Assembly: GCF_026340675.1 (NCBI RefSeq)
Contig: NZ_JAPEOX010000001.1
Location: 2,480,001 to 2,544,000 of the forward strand
DNA: 64,000 nucleotides
Direction: 5' to 3'
From: Streptomyces sp. NBC_01264
Lineage (GTDB): Bacteria; Actinomycetota; Actinomycetes; Streptomycetales; Streptomycetaceae
Shown here: positions 42,565 through 52,012 of the stretch, one piece after another
How positions within the stretch are numbered: the stretch's first letter is position 1
Layout of the letters: every line of letters begins with the position of its first letter
Position numbers and translations under genes: made by a program
The notes under the pieces: generated by a model
What the model was told of the DNA's origin: nothing
The model's input: the letters and a program-made list of their open reading frames with translations, nothing else
Database searches by the model: none

Positions 42565-43749
42565 GTGATCACGACGCTCGCGGTGGAGAACTACCGCTCC
42601 CTGCGCAAACTGATCGTCCCCCTCGGCCGGCTCACCGTGGTGACGGGCGCCAACGGCACGGGCAAGTCCAGCCTGTACCGGTCGCTGCGGCTGCTGGCCG
42701 ACTCCGCGCGGGGCGGGGCCGTCGCGGCGCTGGCCCGGGAGGGCGGACTGCCCTCCACCCTGTGGGCCGGCCCGGAGAAGATCGGGCGGGCGGTGCGCGA
42801 GGGGCGGTACGCCGTCCAGCCGACGGTCCGCTCCGAACCGGTGAGCCTGCGGCTCGGCTTCGCCGGGGAGGAGTTCGGCTACGCGGTGGACTTCGGCCAC
42901 GCGCAGCCCGCCCCGAACTCGCTCTTCGGGCTGGACCCGGAGATCAAACGGGAGTGCACCTGGGCCGGGCCGGTGCTGCGCCCCGCCGCCCTGCTCTCGG
43001 ACCGCGCCGGGCCCGCCGTGCGCACCCGTACCGCGGACGGCGGCTGGCACCGCACGCAGGGCGTGTTGCGCCCGTACGACTCCATGCTCAGCGAGCTCGC
43101 GGACCCGCAACTGGCCCCCGACCTGCTGGCCCTGCGCGAACTGATCCGCTCCTGGCGGTTCTACGACCACGTCCGCACGGACTCCGACGCACCGGCCCGC
43201 ACCCCGCGCGTGGGAACCCGTACGCCGGTGCTCGCCGCGGACGGCTCCGACCTGCCGGCCGCGCTCCAGACGATCCGGGAGACCGGCGACCACGCGGCGC
43301 TGGACACCGCCGTCGAGGCCGCCTTCCCGGGCAGCCGGGTGGCGGTCGCGGAACGGGACGGCCGCTTCGAACTGGAGCTGCACCAACACGGGCTGCTGCG
43401 CCCGCTGGGCGCGGCGGAACTCTCCGACGGGACGCTGCGCTACCTCTTGTGGACGGCCGCCCTGCTGACCCCGCGCCCGCCGGCCCTGATGGTGCTCAAC
43501 GAGCCGGAGACCAGCCTCCACCCCGACCTGCTGGCCCCGCTCGCGGACCTGATCCTGACGGTGGCCCGCACCACCCAGACGGTGGTGGTCACCCACGCCA
43601 CCCCGCTGGCCGAGGCCCTGGCGTCGGGCGTCCACCGCCAACGCGTGGACCTGCGGACCATCACCCTCCTCAAGGACTTCGGCCAGACCGAGGTCGCGGA
43701 CCGCGAGGGCCCCCTGGACGAACCCCTCTGGTACTGGCCGAAGCGGTAA
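42565..43749 (+). CDS. OLD/RecF-like AAA ATPase
   Basis: The 394-aa protein has Walker A GANGTGKSS (28-36) after LAVENYRSLRKLIVPL, an ABC-like signature region AAELSDGTLRYLLWTAALL, Walker B PALMVLNEPETSLHPDLL and a C-terminal TVVVTHATPLAEAL. This is the compact chromosomal AAA_21 type; it has no TOPRIM nuclease as OLD proteins do and no adjacent nuclease. It may act in DNA metabolism or defence, but nothing here decides it. GTG 42565 has GGAGG 12 bases upstream. Confidence 0.82.
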   Translation: MITTLAVENYRSLRKLIVPLGRLTVVTGANGTGKSSLYRSLRLLADSARGGAVAALAREGGLPSTLWAGPEKIGRAVREGRYAVQPTVRSEPVSLRLGFAGEEFGYAVDFGHAQPAPNSLFGLDPEIKRECTWAGPVLRPAALLSDRAGPAVRTRTADGGWHRTQGVLRPYDSMLSELADPQLAPDLLALRELIRSWRFYDHVRTDSDAPARTPRVGTRTPVLAADGSDLPAALQTIRETGDHAALDTAVEAAFPGSRVAVAERDGRFELELHQHGLLRPLGAAELSDGTLRYLLWTAALLTPRPPALMVLNEPETSLHPDLLAPLADLILTVARTTQTVVVTHATPLAEALASGVHRQRVDLRTITLLKDFGQTEVADREGPLDEPLWYWPKR

Positions 43750-43785
43750 CCCCGCCGTCCGGGTCCCAGCCGATCCGTCCGGGTC

Positions 43786-45045
43786 TCAGCCGATCTCCAC
43801 CACGCGGGCCCATGCGGGCGGCAGGTCCGGCACGTAGTCCGGGTCGTCCTCGTCCCACGAGCCGTCCGACCTGCCCCGGCGGAACAGCCCCACCACCGTC
43901 CGGCACGGCGGCCGCACGTCCGGCCAGGGCGTCTGCCCGTCGGTCAGGACCACGATCACGTCCGGTCGGGGCTTCGACCGCAGCGCCGTGGCGAAACCCG
44001 TCCGCAGATCCGTACCCCCGCCCCCCAGCAGGGGGATGCCCTCGGCGCGGCACAGCGGATGGGCGATGCGGGCGGACGCGTCGCACGGCACCACCGTGAC
44101 CAGGTCCCGGCGCCCGCCCACCGCACGGGAGATCGCCGTGACTTCCAGGAGCGCGCTGCCCAGTTCGGCGTCGCTGACGGAGCCGGAGGTGTCGATGACC
44201 ACGCTGACGCGGGGCGGCCCGCGCCGCAGGCTCGGCAGCACGGCGCCCGGCACCCCGGCCGACCGCCGCGAGGGCCGGCTGTACGTGTAGTCGTCGCCGG
44301 CGCCGGATCCCGAGGTCGCCGACCGGACGGCCGCCCCCAGCAGCTCGCGCCACGGTTGCGGCGGGTGGAACACCTCCTCCGCCCAGCGCTTCCAGCCTCG
44401 CGGCGTACCTCCCGGCCGGCCGGTGATGCCCTGCGCCACCCGGAACCGGACGGCGTCCCGCTCCTGTTCGCTGAGGCCGTCCGCGCCGTCCGCGCCGAGG
44501 TCCCACTCCCGTTCCAGCCCGTCGGCGCCGCTCCCGCAGTCCAGCCATGCCATGTGCTGCGTGTGCGGCCCGAGCCCGAACTGCGTCAGGTACTCCTCCA
44601 TGAGCTCCCCCTCCGGCAGTCGCACGTCCGCCGGCTGGACGGCGCCCCCGGGCCGGACCAGCCCGTCGCCGTACGCGTCGTCGTTGATCTCGAAGTCGGC
44701 CGCGATGTTCATCCGCAACCGCTCCCCCGGTCCGGTCAGCCCCTCCTCCCGCGCGACCCGGTCCGCGCGCCCGTGGTGGTCGCGCAGCAGGTGGGACACC
44801 TCGTGCACCCACACCGCGGCGAGTTCCTCCACGGGGGTGCGGTCCACGAAGCCCGGCGAGACGTAGCACCGCCAGTACCGGTCCACGGCCATCGTCGGGG
44901 TCCGGCGCGATTCCACGACGTGCAGGGCGAACAGTGCCGTGGCCAGGTACGGCCGCACGCGTACGGCGTGCAGCCGGGCGGCATAGAGCTTGTCCAGGTC
45001 CAGGGTCACTGGCGGTGCGAGGGCCCTCGGCGGTGCGGGCGTCAT
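43786..45045 (-). CDS. zincin-like vWA protein (DUF2201)
   Basis: The 419-aa protein joins a metallopeptidase-like N-terminal domain with HEVSHLLRDHH (His81, Glu82, His85) to a C-terminal von Willebrand A domain whose MIDAS is DTSGS (285-289), then GGGGTDLRTGF and VLTDGQTPWP. Its ATG overlaps the MoxR gene stop (ATGA). MoxR ATPases with vWA partners act as chaperones or remodelers of metal-dependent complexes; the added zincin site suggests a regulated peptidase. Third gene of a three-gene unit. Confidence 0.88.
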   Translation of the reverse strand: MTPAPPRALAPPVTLDLDKLYAARLHAVRVRPYLATALFALHVVESRRTPTMAVDRYWRCYVSPGFVDRTPVEELAAVWVHEVSHLLRDHHGRADRVAREEGLTGPGERLRMNIAADFEINDDAYGDGLVRPGGAVQPADVRLPEGELMEEYLTQFGLGPHTQHMAWLDCGSGADGLEREWDLGADGADGLSEQERDAVRFRVAQGITGRPGGTPRGWKRWAEEVFHPPQPWRELLGAAVRSATSGSGAGDDYTYSRPSRRSAGVPGAVLPSLRRGPPRVSVVIDTSGSVSDAELGSALLEVTAISRAVGGRRDLVTVVPCDASARIAHPLCRAEGIPLLGGGGTDLRTGFATALRSKPRPDVIVVLTDGQTPWPDVRPPCRTVVGLFRRGRSDGSWDEDDPDYVPDLPPAWARVVEIG

Positions 45046-46304
45046 CGCCCGACCTTGACGGGTCCGCCCGGCCGGGCGGCCGACCGGACAGCCGCCCGGT
45101 CGGCTCGCCGGGACAGGGCCACGGTCCCGGCGAGCCGGTCGATCGCCTCCGGAACCTCCCAGTCCTCGCGGCGCAGAGCGGCGAGCGTGCTCGCGGGGAC
45201 GACCACCAGGTCCGGTGCGCCGGTTTCCAGTGCCCGGGCCAGGAGCGCCCACGCCGCGTCCCAGCGGGACTTCTCCGGCCGCCCCCGCACCGCCTCGACC
45301 ACACCGTCGAGCACGGCTTGGCGCAGGTCCCCGCGCTCGGGCAAGGCGGCGCCCGCCGGGTCGGCGAGCAGGGACTCCGGGTCCGGGAGGTCCATCCGGT
45401 CCAGGCTCGCCAGCAGTTCGAGTCCGGGACCGTCCCCGACGGTTCCCCTGACCAGCAGGGACAGCACTTCCCGGGAGGAGCCGGCCGCGGTCGCGAAGGC
45501 GATCAGACAGAGCGTCATCTCCCAGCTCCGCGGGGAGGGCCAGGGGCCGCCCCGGCGGGTTTCGCCCGACGGCAGTCGGTGGACAAGCTTGGGCCGGGCC
45601 GCGAGCAGCCCGCACACCGCGCGGCGGGCGAAGTCCACCGATTCCGGGAGCCGTTCGGGGTCGAGCCGGGGCAGGGTGGCGCGGGGCCAGGTCCCGCCGA
45701 GGCCGCGGACCACCACCTCCTGGTCGTGCGTCCACTGGAGGTGGACGAAGCGGTTGGCCAGCGGCGGGCTCAGCTCCCAGCCGTCCGCCGCGGAGGACCG
45801 CGGATTGGCGGCGGCCACGATCCGGACCTCGGGCGGCAGCCGCAGGGCGCCGATCCTGCGCTCCAGTACGAGGCGGAGCAGGGCCGCCTGCACGGCCGGC
45901 GGGGCGGTGGACAGCTCGTCGAGGAACAGCAGCCCCCGGCCGGCCCGTACCAGGCGCACCGCCCAGTCCGGCGGGGCCATCGGCACCCCCTGCTCCTCGG
46001 GATCGTCCCCGACGATGGGCAGGCCGGAGAAGTCGGACGGCTCGTGCACGCTGGCGATGACGGTGGTCAGCGGCAGGTCCAGGGATGCGGCGAGCTGGGT
46101 CAGGGCCGCGGTCTTGCCGATCCCCGGCTCACCCCACAGGAGGACGGGCAGGTCGGCGGCCACGGCCAGGGTGAGGGCCTCCAGCTGGACGTCGGGGCGC
46201 GGTTCGGTCGTCGTATCGCGCAGGAGGGCCAGCAGCCCTGCGGCGACGTCGAGTTGGGCGGTGCCGGACGGGGCGGACGGGGCGGACGGGGCATAGGAAC
46301 GCAT
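45042..46304 (-). CDS. MoxR-type AAA ATPase
   Basis: The 420-aa ATPase has Walker A GEPGIGKT (58-65), Walker B LLFLDE (125-130), sensor 1 RIVAAANP and a lid region ending before an extra C-terminal helical part of about 150 residues. AAGGTGA precedes ATG 46304. It pairs with the vWA protein downstream by overlap, and with the unrecognised 478-aa protein upstream (66-base gap). Confidence 0.9.
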   Translation of the reverse strand: MRSYAPSAPSAPSGTAQLDVAAGLLALLRDTTTEPRPDVQLEALTLAVAADLPVLLWGEPGIGKTAALTQLAASLDLPLTTVIASVHEPSDFSGLPIVGDDPEEQGVPMAPPDWAVRLVRAGRGLLFLDELSTAPPAVQAALLRLVLERRIGALRLPPEVRIVAAANPRSSAADGWELSPPLANRFVHLQWTHDQEVVVRGLGGTWPRATLPRLDPERLPESVDFARRAVCGLLAARPKLVHRLPSGETRRGGPWPSPRSWEMTLCLIAFATAAGSSREVLSLLVRGTVGDGPGLELLASLDRMDLPDPESLLADPAGAALPERGDLRQAVLDGVVEAVRGRPEKSRWDAAWALLARALETGAPDLVVVPASTLAALRREDWEVPEAIDRLAGTVALSRRADRAAVRSAARPGGPVKVGR

Positions 46305-46370
46305 GGGGAATCACCTTTGGGTGTGCGGCGGGAACGGGAAGGGTGGAAGGGGGTGGTGCGGGAGGCCGGG

Positions 46371-47807
46371 TCAGCTTCGGTGCGCTTGCCGCGGACGCGA
46401 GCGCTCGGTGCGGCGCGGACGGGGAGAGCGGTAGCCGCCGTGGGTGGGACCGGCCGGCGCGGCCAGGCCCGCCCGGAACAGTCCGTAGGTGACCCGCCGG
46501 AGCGCGGCCGCCTCCAGTTCGTCCCGCAACGGGCCGTCGCGCAGCAGCGCTCCGGGACCGAGCAGTCCTTCCACGACGGCCAGGGCGCCGGCGGTGTCGC
46601 CGTGGTCGAGGCGTTCCCGGACGCCGGAGAGGGACTCCGGACGGCGGTGCGCCTCGTCGATGGCCCGCAGGCAGGGCAGGGGCGTACCGGTCAGTGCGAC
46701 CAGCAGCTCCTCGCGGCGGATCTCGGCCGGGTCGTGATCCAGCGGGGCGAGTACCCCGTCGACGAGGCCGATCCGGTGCCGGGCACCCCGGCAGTCCACC
46801 AGGCGCGGCCCCCTCGCCGGGTCCGCGGCTCCGCCGGGCCGCGGCGGCGACCAGTCCGGTACGAGGGCCCGGCCGACCAACGGGTGCAGCCGGCCGGCGT
46901 CGATCGCCCCGGTACGGAGCAGTTCCAGGTCGGGCAGCACCCAGGTCGCCGCGTCGGGCAGCACCGGCGGGGCGGGCGCGCCCGCTTCGGTGGGCGCGGC
47001 CGCGGAGATCCGCCCGGCCCCGGCCCCGCTCACGCCCTCGTCGCCGTCTCCGCGCAGGTGCACGTACAGCCGGTGCCGGGCCCCGAGCCGCACGCTGACC
47101 GTTCCGCCGGGGCGCCCCTCGGCGCGGAGCACGATCTCCGCCTCGGCCGCCCACCGGTCGACGGCGCAGCGGGGCACCGCGGGCAGCGGCCCCGGCAGGC
47201 CGGGATCCGGCTCGGGATCCGCTTCGCCGGGCTGCCGGTCGGCCCCGGACCTGGAGCGTAGCTCGTCGCTCCGGCGGGCGTCCCAGAGGTGGCGGTGCAG
47301 GTCGAGGCGGAACCGCGGATGGGGGTGCGGATGGGGATGCGGACCGGCCCCCGGAGGGCGCCGGGCGGCGTCCTCGGAGCGGGCTCCGTCCCAGAGGGCG
47401 AGGCTGATCCGCTGTCCGTACTCCGCCCAGGCGGGCGGAGTACGGACCACGAGGTGGACCGGGCGTGCAGCGCCGGGCCCCGCGTCCCCGTACCGGGCCA
47501 GCCCGATGGTCAGCCCGGGGCGCAGCAGTCCGTCCGGGGCGATCCTCGGCAGGTGCCAGCGCAGCAGGTCCGGGGCCAGGTGGCGCAGATCGGCCCGGAT
47601 CCGGGCCGCGAGGTCGCGGCCGTGGGTGCGCGCCAGGAGGCGCAGGTCGAAGTCCACGTCGACGCCGGCCGCGGCGCACGCCCCCGCCCAGTCACCGGCG
47701 GAGCGGCGGGCGGTCGCGGTCTCGATCATGGACGGCGGCACGGCGAACTCGCGCACGCGCAGCCAGAAGGACGGGTGGGAAGCCCCGTTCGCGAACTGAG
47801 TGAGCAT
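46371..47807 (-). CDS. uncharacterised 478-aa protein of the MoxR-vWA unit
   Basis: I do not recognise the domain. ATG 47807 has AGGTGA at a good distance; GTG 47813 is less likely. Visible features are an N-terminal helical region (SFWLRVREFAVPPSMIETATARR), a beta-rich middle with repeated HLVVRTPPAW-like strands, a His-Pro stretch ([10 protein letters not shown]), Ala/Pro linkers, a block resembling a globular repeat (LVDCRGARHRIGLVDGVLAPLDHDPAEIRREELLVALTGTPLPCLR in residues about 350-400), and an Arg-rich tail. No membrane helices. Its position first in a MoxR/vWA unit suggests a substrate-binding or scaffold role. Confidence 0.7.
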   Translation of the reverse strand: MLTQFANGASHPSFWLRVREFAVPPSMIETATARRSAGDWAGACAAAGVDVDFDLRLLARTHGRDLAARIRADLRHLAPDLLRWHLPRIAPDGLLRPGLTIGLARYGDAGPGAARPVHLVVRTPPAWAEYGQRISLALWDGARSEDAARRPPGAGPHPHPHPHPRFRLDLHRHLWDARRSDELRSRSGADRQPGEADPEPDPGLPGPLPAVPRCAVDRWAAEAEIVLRAEGRPGGTVSVRLGARHRLYVHLRGDGDEGVSGAGAGRISAAAPTEAGAPAPPVLPDAATWVLPDLELLRTGAIDAGRLHPLVGRALVPDWSPPRPGGAADPARGPRLVDCRGARHRIGLVDGVLAPLDHDPAEIRREELLVALTGTPLPCLRAIDEAHRRPESLSGVRERLDHGDTAGALAVVEGLLGPGALLRDGPLRDELEAAALRRVTYGLFRAGLAAPAGPTHGGYRSPRPRRTERSRPRQAHRS

Positions 47808-47976
47808 CAGCACTCACCTTGCGCGGACGGGACCCCCGATCTGTGTGTACGGAAAGTCGTCATCGCGGCGAGACTAACTCCCCTTCCCCGCGGCCCGCCA
47901 GGCATTTCCCGCCAGCCCGCTCGGCCCGCCCGGCCCGCCCGGCCCGGTGGGGCGAGCGGCGCACCGGCGTCGCCGG

Positions 47977-48504
47977 TCAGGGCGTCCGGTCGTCAAGGGT
48001 GGTGCGGGGCGAGCTCGGCGCCACCACGTCCTGATCGGCCAGGTGGTTGTCCATGGCGGTGGTCAGGTCGGCCATGAACACTTCGAACTGTTCCAGGAGT
48101 TGGGGCGGGTAGTGCGACATCGCGGCATCGAGGCGGTGGGCGAGCGGGCCGAAGAACTCGTCCGCCCGCTCCTGGATGTGCCCGCCGCTGCGCAGCGTGA
48201 CGATGCGCCGGTCGGACTGCTCGCGGGCGCGGGTGATGTGCCCCGCCGCTTCGAGACGGTTCAGGAGCGCGGTGGTGGCGCCCGTGGAGAGGGAGATCCG
48301 CTCGCTCAGCCGCGCGGGTGACAGGGGGGTGCCGCGCTCCTCGGCGGCGGCGATCTGCAGGACCGCGGTGGCGTCGGTGGAGTGCAGTCCCAGCCAGGCG
48401 GCGAAGCGCCGGCTGAGCTCGGCGTAGTGCCCGCCGTAGGTCCTCAGCGATTCCATCAGCCGCTCACGCTGCTCCGCGACACCGTCGCGCACGGCTTCCT
48501 CCAT
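47977..48504 (-). CDS. MarR-family repressor of the adjacent MFS pump
   Basis: The 175-aa protein has a MarR winged helix (PARLSERISLSTGATTALLNRLEAAGHITRAREQSDRRIVTL) between dimerisation helices. ATG 48504 follows GGAGGG; the longer frame is rejected. It is divergent from an EmrB-type pump whose promoter carries a perfect CATGGTG/CACCATG repeat, the expected MarR target. Ligand unknown. Confidence 0.9.
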   Translation of the reverse strand: MEEAVRDGVAEQRERLMESLRTYGGHYAELSRRFAAWLGLHSTDATAVLQIAAAEERGTPLSPARLSERISLSTGATTALLNRLEAAGHITRAREQSDRRIVTLRSGGHIQERADEFFGPLAHRLDAAMSHYPPQLLEQFEVFMADLTTAMDNHLADQDVVAPSSPRTTLDDRTP

Positions 48505-48552
48505 GTCGACCCTCCACCCTTCTCTCTTGCCGCGCGGTCCGCGCACCCGGCT

Positions 48553-48581
48553 TTGACAACCTACCGCCACCACTTTACCTT
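48553..48581 (+). promoter_or_regulatory. MFS pump promoter
   Basis: TTGACA at 48553 and TACCTT at 48576 are separated by 17 bases, near-consensus for the main sigma factor. Confidence 0.75.
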
Positions 48582-48604
48582 CATGGTGGAATTACTTCAC
48601 CATG
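48582..48604. promoter_or_regulatory. MarR operator
   Basis: CATGGTG and CACCATG are perfect 7-base arms around nine bases, lying directly after the -10 and over the transcription start of the pump. Confidence 0.72.
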
Positions 48605-48616
48605 GAGGTATCTGGC

Positions 48617-50119
48617 GTGCGTGACCCGTCCCCCACCCCTGACGATTCGACCGGGCCCTACCGGTGGCGATGGCTGATCCTGGCGGTGATGATCGTCGCG
48701 GAGATCATGGATCTCCTGGACGCCTCGATCGTCAACGTCGCCGGGCCCGACCTGGAGAGATCACTCGGTGCCGGTTCCGTCGGACTGCAATGGGTGATCG
48801 GCGGCTACGCCCTCACCCTGGGCGCCGGGCTCGTGCTCGGCGGCCGGCTCGGCGACCGCTACGGCCGGCGCCGGATGTTCCTGATCGGCCTGGCGGCCTT
48901 CACCGCGGCCTCGCTGCTGTGCGCGATCGCACCGAACATCGAGTCGCTGATCGCCTTCCGCCTGCTGCAGGGCACCGCCGGAGCGATGCTGCTGCCCCAG
49001 GGCCTGGGCCTGCTGCGGGAGAACTTCTCCGGCCCCGAACTCACCAAGGTCTTCGCGATCTTCGGACCCGTGCTCGGCCTGGGCGGCATCATCGGCCCGG
49101 TCCTGGGCGGCTTCCTGATCGAGGGCGACTTCTTCGGCCTGGGCTGGCGGTCGGTGTTCCTGATCAACCTGCCCATCGGCATCACGGCACTGGTCATCGC
49201 CGCGAAGTTCGTCCCCAGGAAGGCTGGCGACCGCACCGTACGGGTCGACATGACCGGCGCCGCCCTGGTCATGGCGTCCTGCGCCCTCCTGGTCCTGCCA
49301 CTCAACCAGGGGCAGGAGAACGGCTGGCCGCTGTGGACCTGGCTGTCCATGGCCGCCTCGGCGATCGGCTTCGCCCTCTTCGCCCTCCAGCAGCGCCGCA
49401 CGGCCGCCGCGGGCCGCGAGCCGCTGGTGACCCCGGGCCTGCTGCGCAAGCCGGCCTTCACCGTCGGACTCGGCGGCATCGCCCTGTTCTTCGGCGGGCT
49501 CATCGGCACCCAGCTCGTCCTGACCCTGTTCCTGCAGATCGGCCGGCACTTCACCGCCGGCGCCGCGGGACTGGGCAACCTGCCCCTCGCGGTGGGAACC
49601 GCGATCGGCGGCGCCATCAGCGGCGCGTTCCTCGCGGACCGGATCGGCCGCAAGGTGCTGCAGATCGGACCGCTGGTCCAGCTGGCCGGCGCGGCCGTGC
49701 TGTGGTTCGAACTCGATGCCCTCGACGCCGCCTCGTTCTCGATCTGGGACATCGTGCCCGGCACGGCGGTGGCGGGCATCGGCGCCGGCATGGTGATCGC
49801 CGCCCTGTTCAGCTTCGTCCTGGCCGCGGTCGACGACGACGAGATCGGATCCGCCTCCGGCGTCCTGTCGGCGGTCCAGGCGGTCGGCGGCTCCATCGGC
49901 GTCGCGGTCTTCGGCTCGGTGTTCTTCGCCCGGGCCGAGACCGGCGACTTCACCGGCGGCTTCCACCGCGCGCTGATCGTCCAGGCATGCCTGCTGGTGG
50001 CCTTCCTCGCGATCACCTTCCTGCTGCCCGCGAAGAGCCGCCCCGAAGAGGAGCCGCATGGCACCACCCCCGACACCGCGGCCGACGGCTCCGGCACCCA
50101 GCAGCGCCTCAACGCCTGA
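48617..50119 (+). CDS. MFS drug:H+ antiporter, DHA2 (EmrB/QacA) type
   Basis: The 500-aa protein has about 14 hydrophobic segments and DHA2 motifs: motif D1 LDASIVNVAGPDL, motif A GGRLGDRYGRRR and motif C GPVLGLGGIIGPVLGG. ATG 48602 is in frame but lies in the operator; GGAGGT at 48604-48609 serves GTG 48617, which I use. It exports hydrophobic toxicants with proton exchange. The promoter is overlapped by an inverted repeat presumably bound by the divergent MarR. Confidence 0.93.
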   Translation: MRDPSPTPDDSTGPYRWRWLILAVMIVAEIMDLLDASIVNVAGPDLERSLGAGSVGLQWVIGGYALTLGAGLVLGGRLGDRYGRRRMFLIGLAAFTAASLLCAIAPNIESLIAFRLLQGTAGAMLLPQGLGLLRENFSGPELTKVFAIFGPVLGLGGIIGPVLGGFLIEGDFFGLGWRSVFLINLPIGITALVIAAKFVPRKAGDRTVRVDMTGAALVMASCALLVLPLNQGQENGWPLWTWLSMAASAIGFALFALQQRRTAAAGREPLVTPGLLRKPAFTVGLGGIALFFGGLIGTQLVLTLFLQIGRHFTAGAAGLGNLPLAVGTAIGGAISGAFLADRIGRKVLQIGPLVQLAGAAVLWFELDALDAASFSIWDIVPGTAVAGIGAGMVIAALFSFVLAAVDDDEIGSASGVLSAVQAVGGSIGVAVFGSVFFARAETGDFTGGFHRALIVQACLLVAFLAITFLLPAKSRPEEEPHGTTPDTAADGSGTQQRLNA

Positions 50120-50122
50120 GAT

Positions 50123-50161
50123 CCGTCCGGGGACCGCGCGCACCGAGCGGCCCCCGGACGG
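50123..50161. terminator. hairpin between convergent MFS and amidohydrolase genes
   Basis: CCGTCCGGGG and CCCCGGACGG form perfect 10-base arms with a 19-base GC-rich loop just after the MFS stop. Confidence 0.55.
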
Positions 50162-50224
50162 ACCGCGCGGCCGGCCGCGCGCCGTACCACGCACCGGGGC
50201 CGCCCGGCCGGACGTTGCGCCCGC

Positions 50225-51877
50225 CTACCCGGCCCGGTGGACCACCTCGCCCGCGACCACGACCGTTTCGGCCACCGTTCCGGGGATCTGCTCCGGGGCC
50301 ACCGCGAGGATGTCGCGGGACAGCACCACGAAATCGGCCGCCTTGCCGACCGTCAGCGAACCCCGGTCCTGCTCCAGGAAGTTGGCGTAGGCGGAGCCCA
50401 TCGTGTAGCCGTACACCGCCGTCCGCGCGTCCACCGTCTCCTGCTCCTGCCACGGGTCGCCGCCGCCCAGCGGGCGCCGGGTCAGCGCCGTGTAGATGCC
50501 GATCATCGGGTCCATCTCGGCGACGTTCCAGTCGCTGGAGAAGGCCAGGACCGCGCCCGCCTCGGCGAGGCTCCGCATCGGCCACGCCTTGTGCCAGCGG
50601 CCCTCCCCCACGTTCTCCGCCCAGTCCTGGCCCGGACCGGCGATCTCGGGCGCGCAGTGCCGGGGCTGCATGCAGGCCACCACGCCGAGCTGCTCGAAGC
50701 GCGGTACGTCCTCGGGATCCAGGCATTCCACGTGCACCACCTGGTGGCGGGCATCGCGCGGGCCGTTCACCGCCCTCGCGTGCTCGACGGCGTCGAGGAC
50801 GGTGCGGATGCCCCGGTCGCCCGTGGCGTGGACGAAGCACTGGAACCCGCGCGCGTCCAGCCGGGCGAGGAGCTCGGCGAACTCCTCCGCCGGGTAGAAG
50901 GTCTCGCCCCGGTGCGCCCCGCAGCCGGTGTACGGCTCCAGCAGCGCGGCCGTGCGCGGCTCCACCACGTCGTCGATGTAGAGCTTGAGGGGGCCGACCC
51001 GGAAGCGGTCTCCGGCATGCACCTTGGCCGCCGCCTCGAAGAGGTCGAGGTCCTCCTCGGTCGTACCGCGCGGGTGGAACAGCGCGGCGACGATCCGCGA
51101 GCGCAGCTGGCCCTCGGCGCGGGCCCGGTCGTACAGCTCCAGGTCGTCGAGGGAGTTCTGCGGCTCCACGACGGTGGTGATGCCGAAGCCGATCGCGTCG
51201 TCGAGGCTCTTGGCGAGGCGCCCGTACTGGCGGTCCGGGGAGGCCCATGGCACGCCCAGGTCGCGCAGGGCGCGGTGGCCGTCGCGGGAGAGCCCCTTGA
51301 TGGCGAAGTCCTTGACGAACCCGGTGGGTTCGCCGGTCTGCGGGTCCACGGCGGCCGTACCGAAGGGCAGGTCGGTACGGTCCTTCGCGACCCCGAGCCG
51401 GCGCATGGCCGCCGTGTTCAGCCAGGCCGTGTGGACGTCGTACGAGAGCACGATCGCGGGGACGTCCCCGGTGACCGGGTCCAGGTCGGCGGCGGTGGGC
51501 ATGCGCCCGCCGGGGATCGCGGAGTAGTCGAAGGCCTCGGCCTCGATCCACTCCGCGTCGGGGTTGGCCTCCCGCCACTCGCCGATCCGGTCGAGGATCG
51601 CCTCGAGCGTCCGCACTCCGGCGAGCTGCACGCACGCGTCGTCGGAGCCGAGCCGGACGTGGTTGTGGGCGTCGATGAAGCCGGGCAGCACCAGCCGGCC
51701 GCCCGCGTCGATCCGCTCGGTGCCGGGGCCCGCCCACTCGGCGGCCTCCGCGTCCGGGCCGACCCAGACGATCCTCCCGCCGCGCACGGCGAGGGCCTCG
51801 GCCTCGGGCAGCTCGGGGTCGACGGTGTGGATGCGGGCTCCGGTGAGGAGGAGATCGGCGGGGGCGGGGTGCGACAT
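50225..51877 (-). CDS. amidohydrolase 3 family (YtcJ-like) metallohydrolase
   Basis: The 550-aa cytoplasmic protein has the metal-binding DAHNHV in PGFIDAHNHVRLGSDD, a central VGPLKLYIDDVVEPRTA with the carboxylated-Lys-type strand, FVHATGDRGIRTVLDA, HVECLDPEDVPRFEQLGV and a C-terminal SSDWNVAEMDP with the catalytic Asp. AGGAG precedes ATG 51877. It shares a strand with an NCS1 permease 136 bases upstream, so it probably hydrolyses a small nitrogenous compound imported by it. Confidence 0.9.
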   Translation of the reverse strand: MSHPAPADLLLTGARIHTVDPELPEAEALAVRGGRIVWVGPDAEAAEWAGPGTERIDAGGRLVLPGFIDAHNHVRLGSDDACVQLAGVRTLEAILDRIGEWREANPDAEWIEAEAFDYSAIPGGRMPTAADLDPVTGDVPAIVLSYDVHTAWLNTAAMRRLGVAKDRTDLPFGTAAVDPQTGEPTGFVKDFAIKGLSRDGHRALRDLGVPWASPDRQYGRLAKSLDDAIGFGITTVVEPQNSLDDLELYDRARAEGQLRSRIVAALFHPRGTTEEDLDLFEAAAKVHAGDRFRVGPLKLYIDDVVEPRTAALLEPYTGCGAHRGETFYPAEEFAELLARLDARGFQCFVHATGDRGIRTVLDAVEHARAVNGPRDARHQVVHVECLDPEDVPRFEQLGVVACMQPRHCAPEIAGPGQDWAENVGEGRWHKAWPMRSLAEAGAVLAFSSDWNVAEMDPMIGIYTALTRRPLGGGDPWQEQETVDARTAVYGYTMGSAYANFLEQDRGSLTVGKAADFVVLSRDILAVAPEQIPGTVAETVVVAGEVVHRAG

Positions 51878-52012
51878 GGGGTGGTGCTCCTGTGCAGAGG
51901 GGGTACGGAGAGAGAGGCGGCCGGGAGCCGAGGCTCAGGCCGGCCGGGAGGGCCGGGAAGGCGGCGGAAAGGGGCCAGAGGAGCCGGGAAGGCCCGGGCA
52001 GACCCGGCAGGC

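Noticed and set aside
42565..43749. OLD-like ATPase as a phage-defence gene
   Set aside because: No TOPRIM nuclease domain, UvrD helicase partner (Gabija-like) or other effector is encoded in or beside it, so a defence role is not supported.
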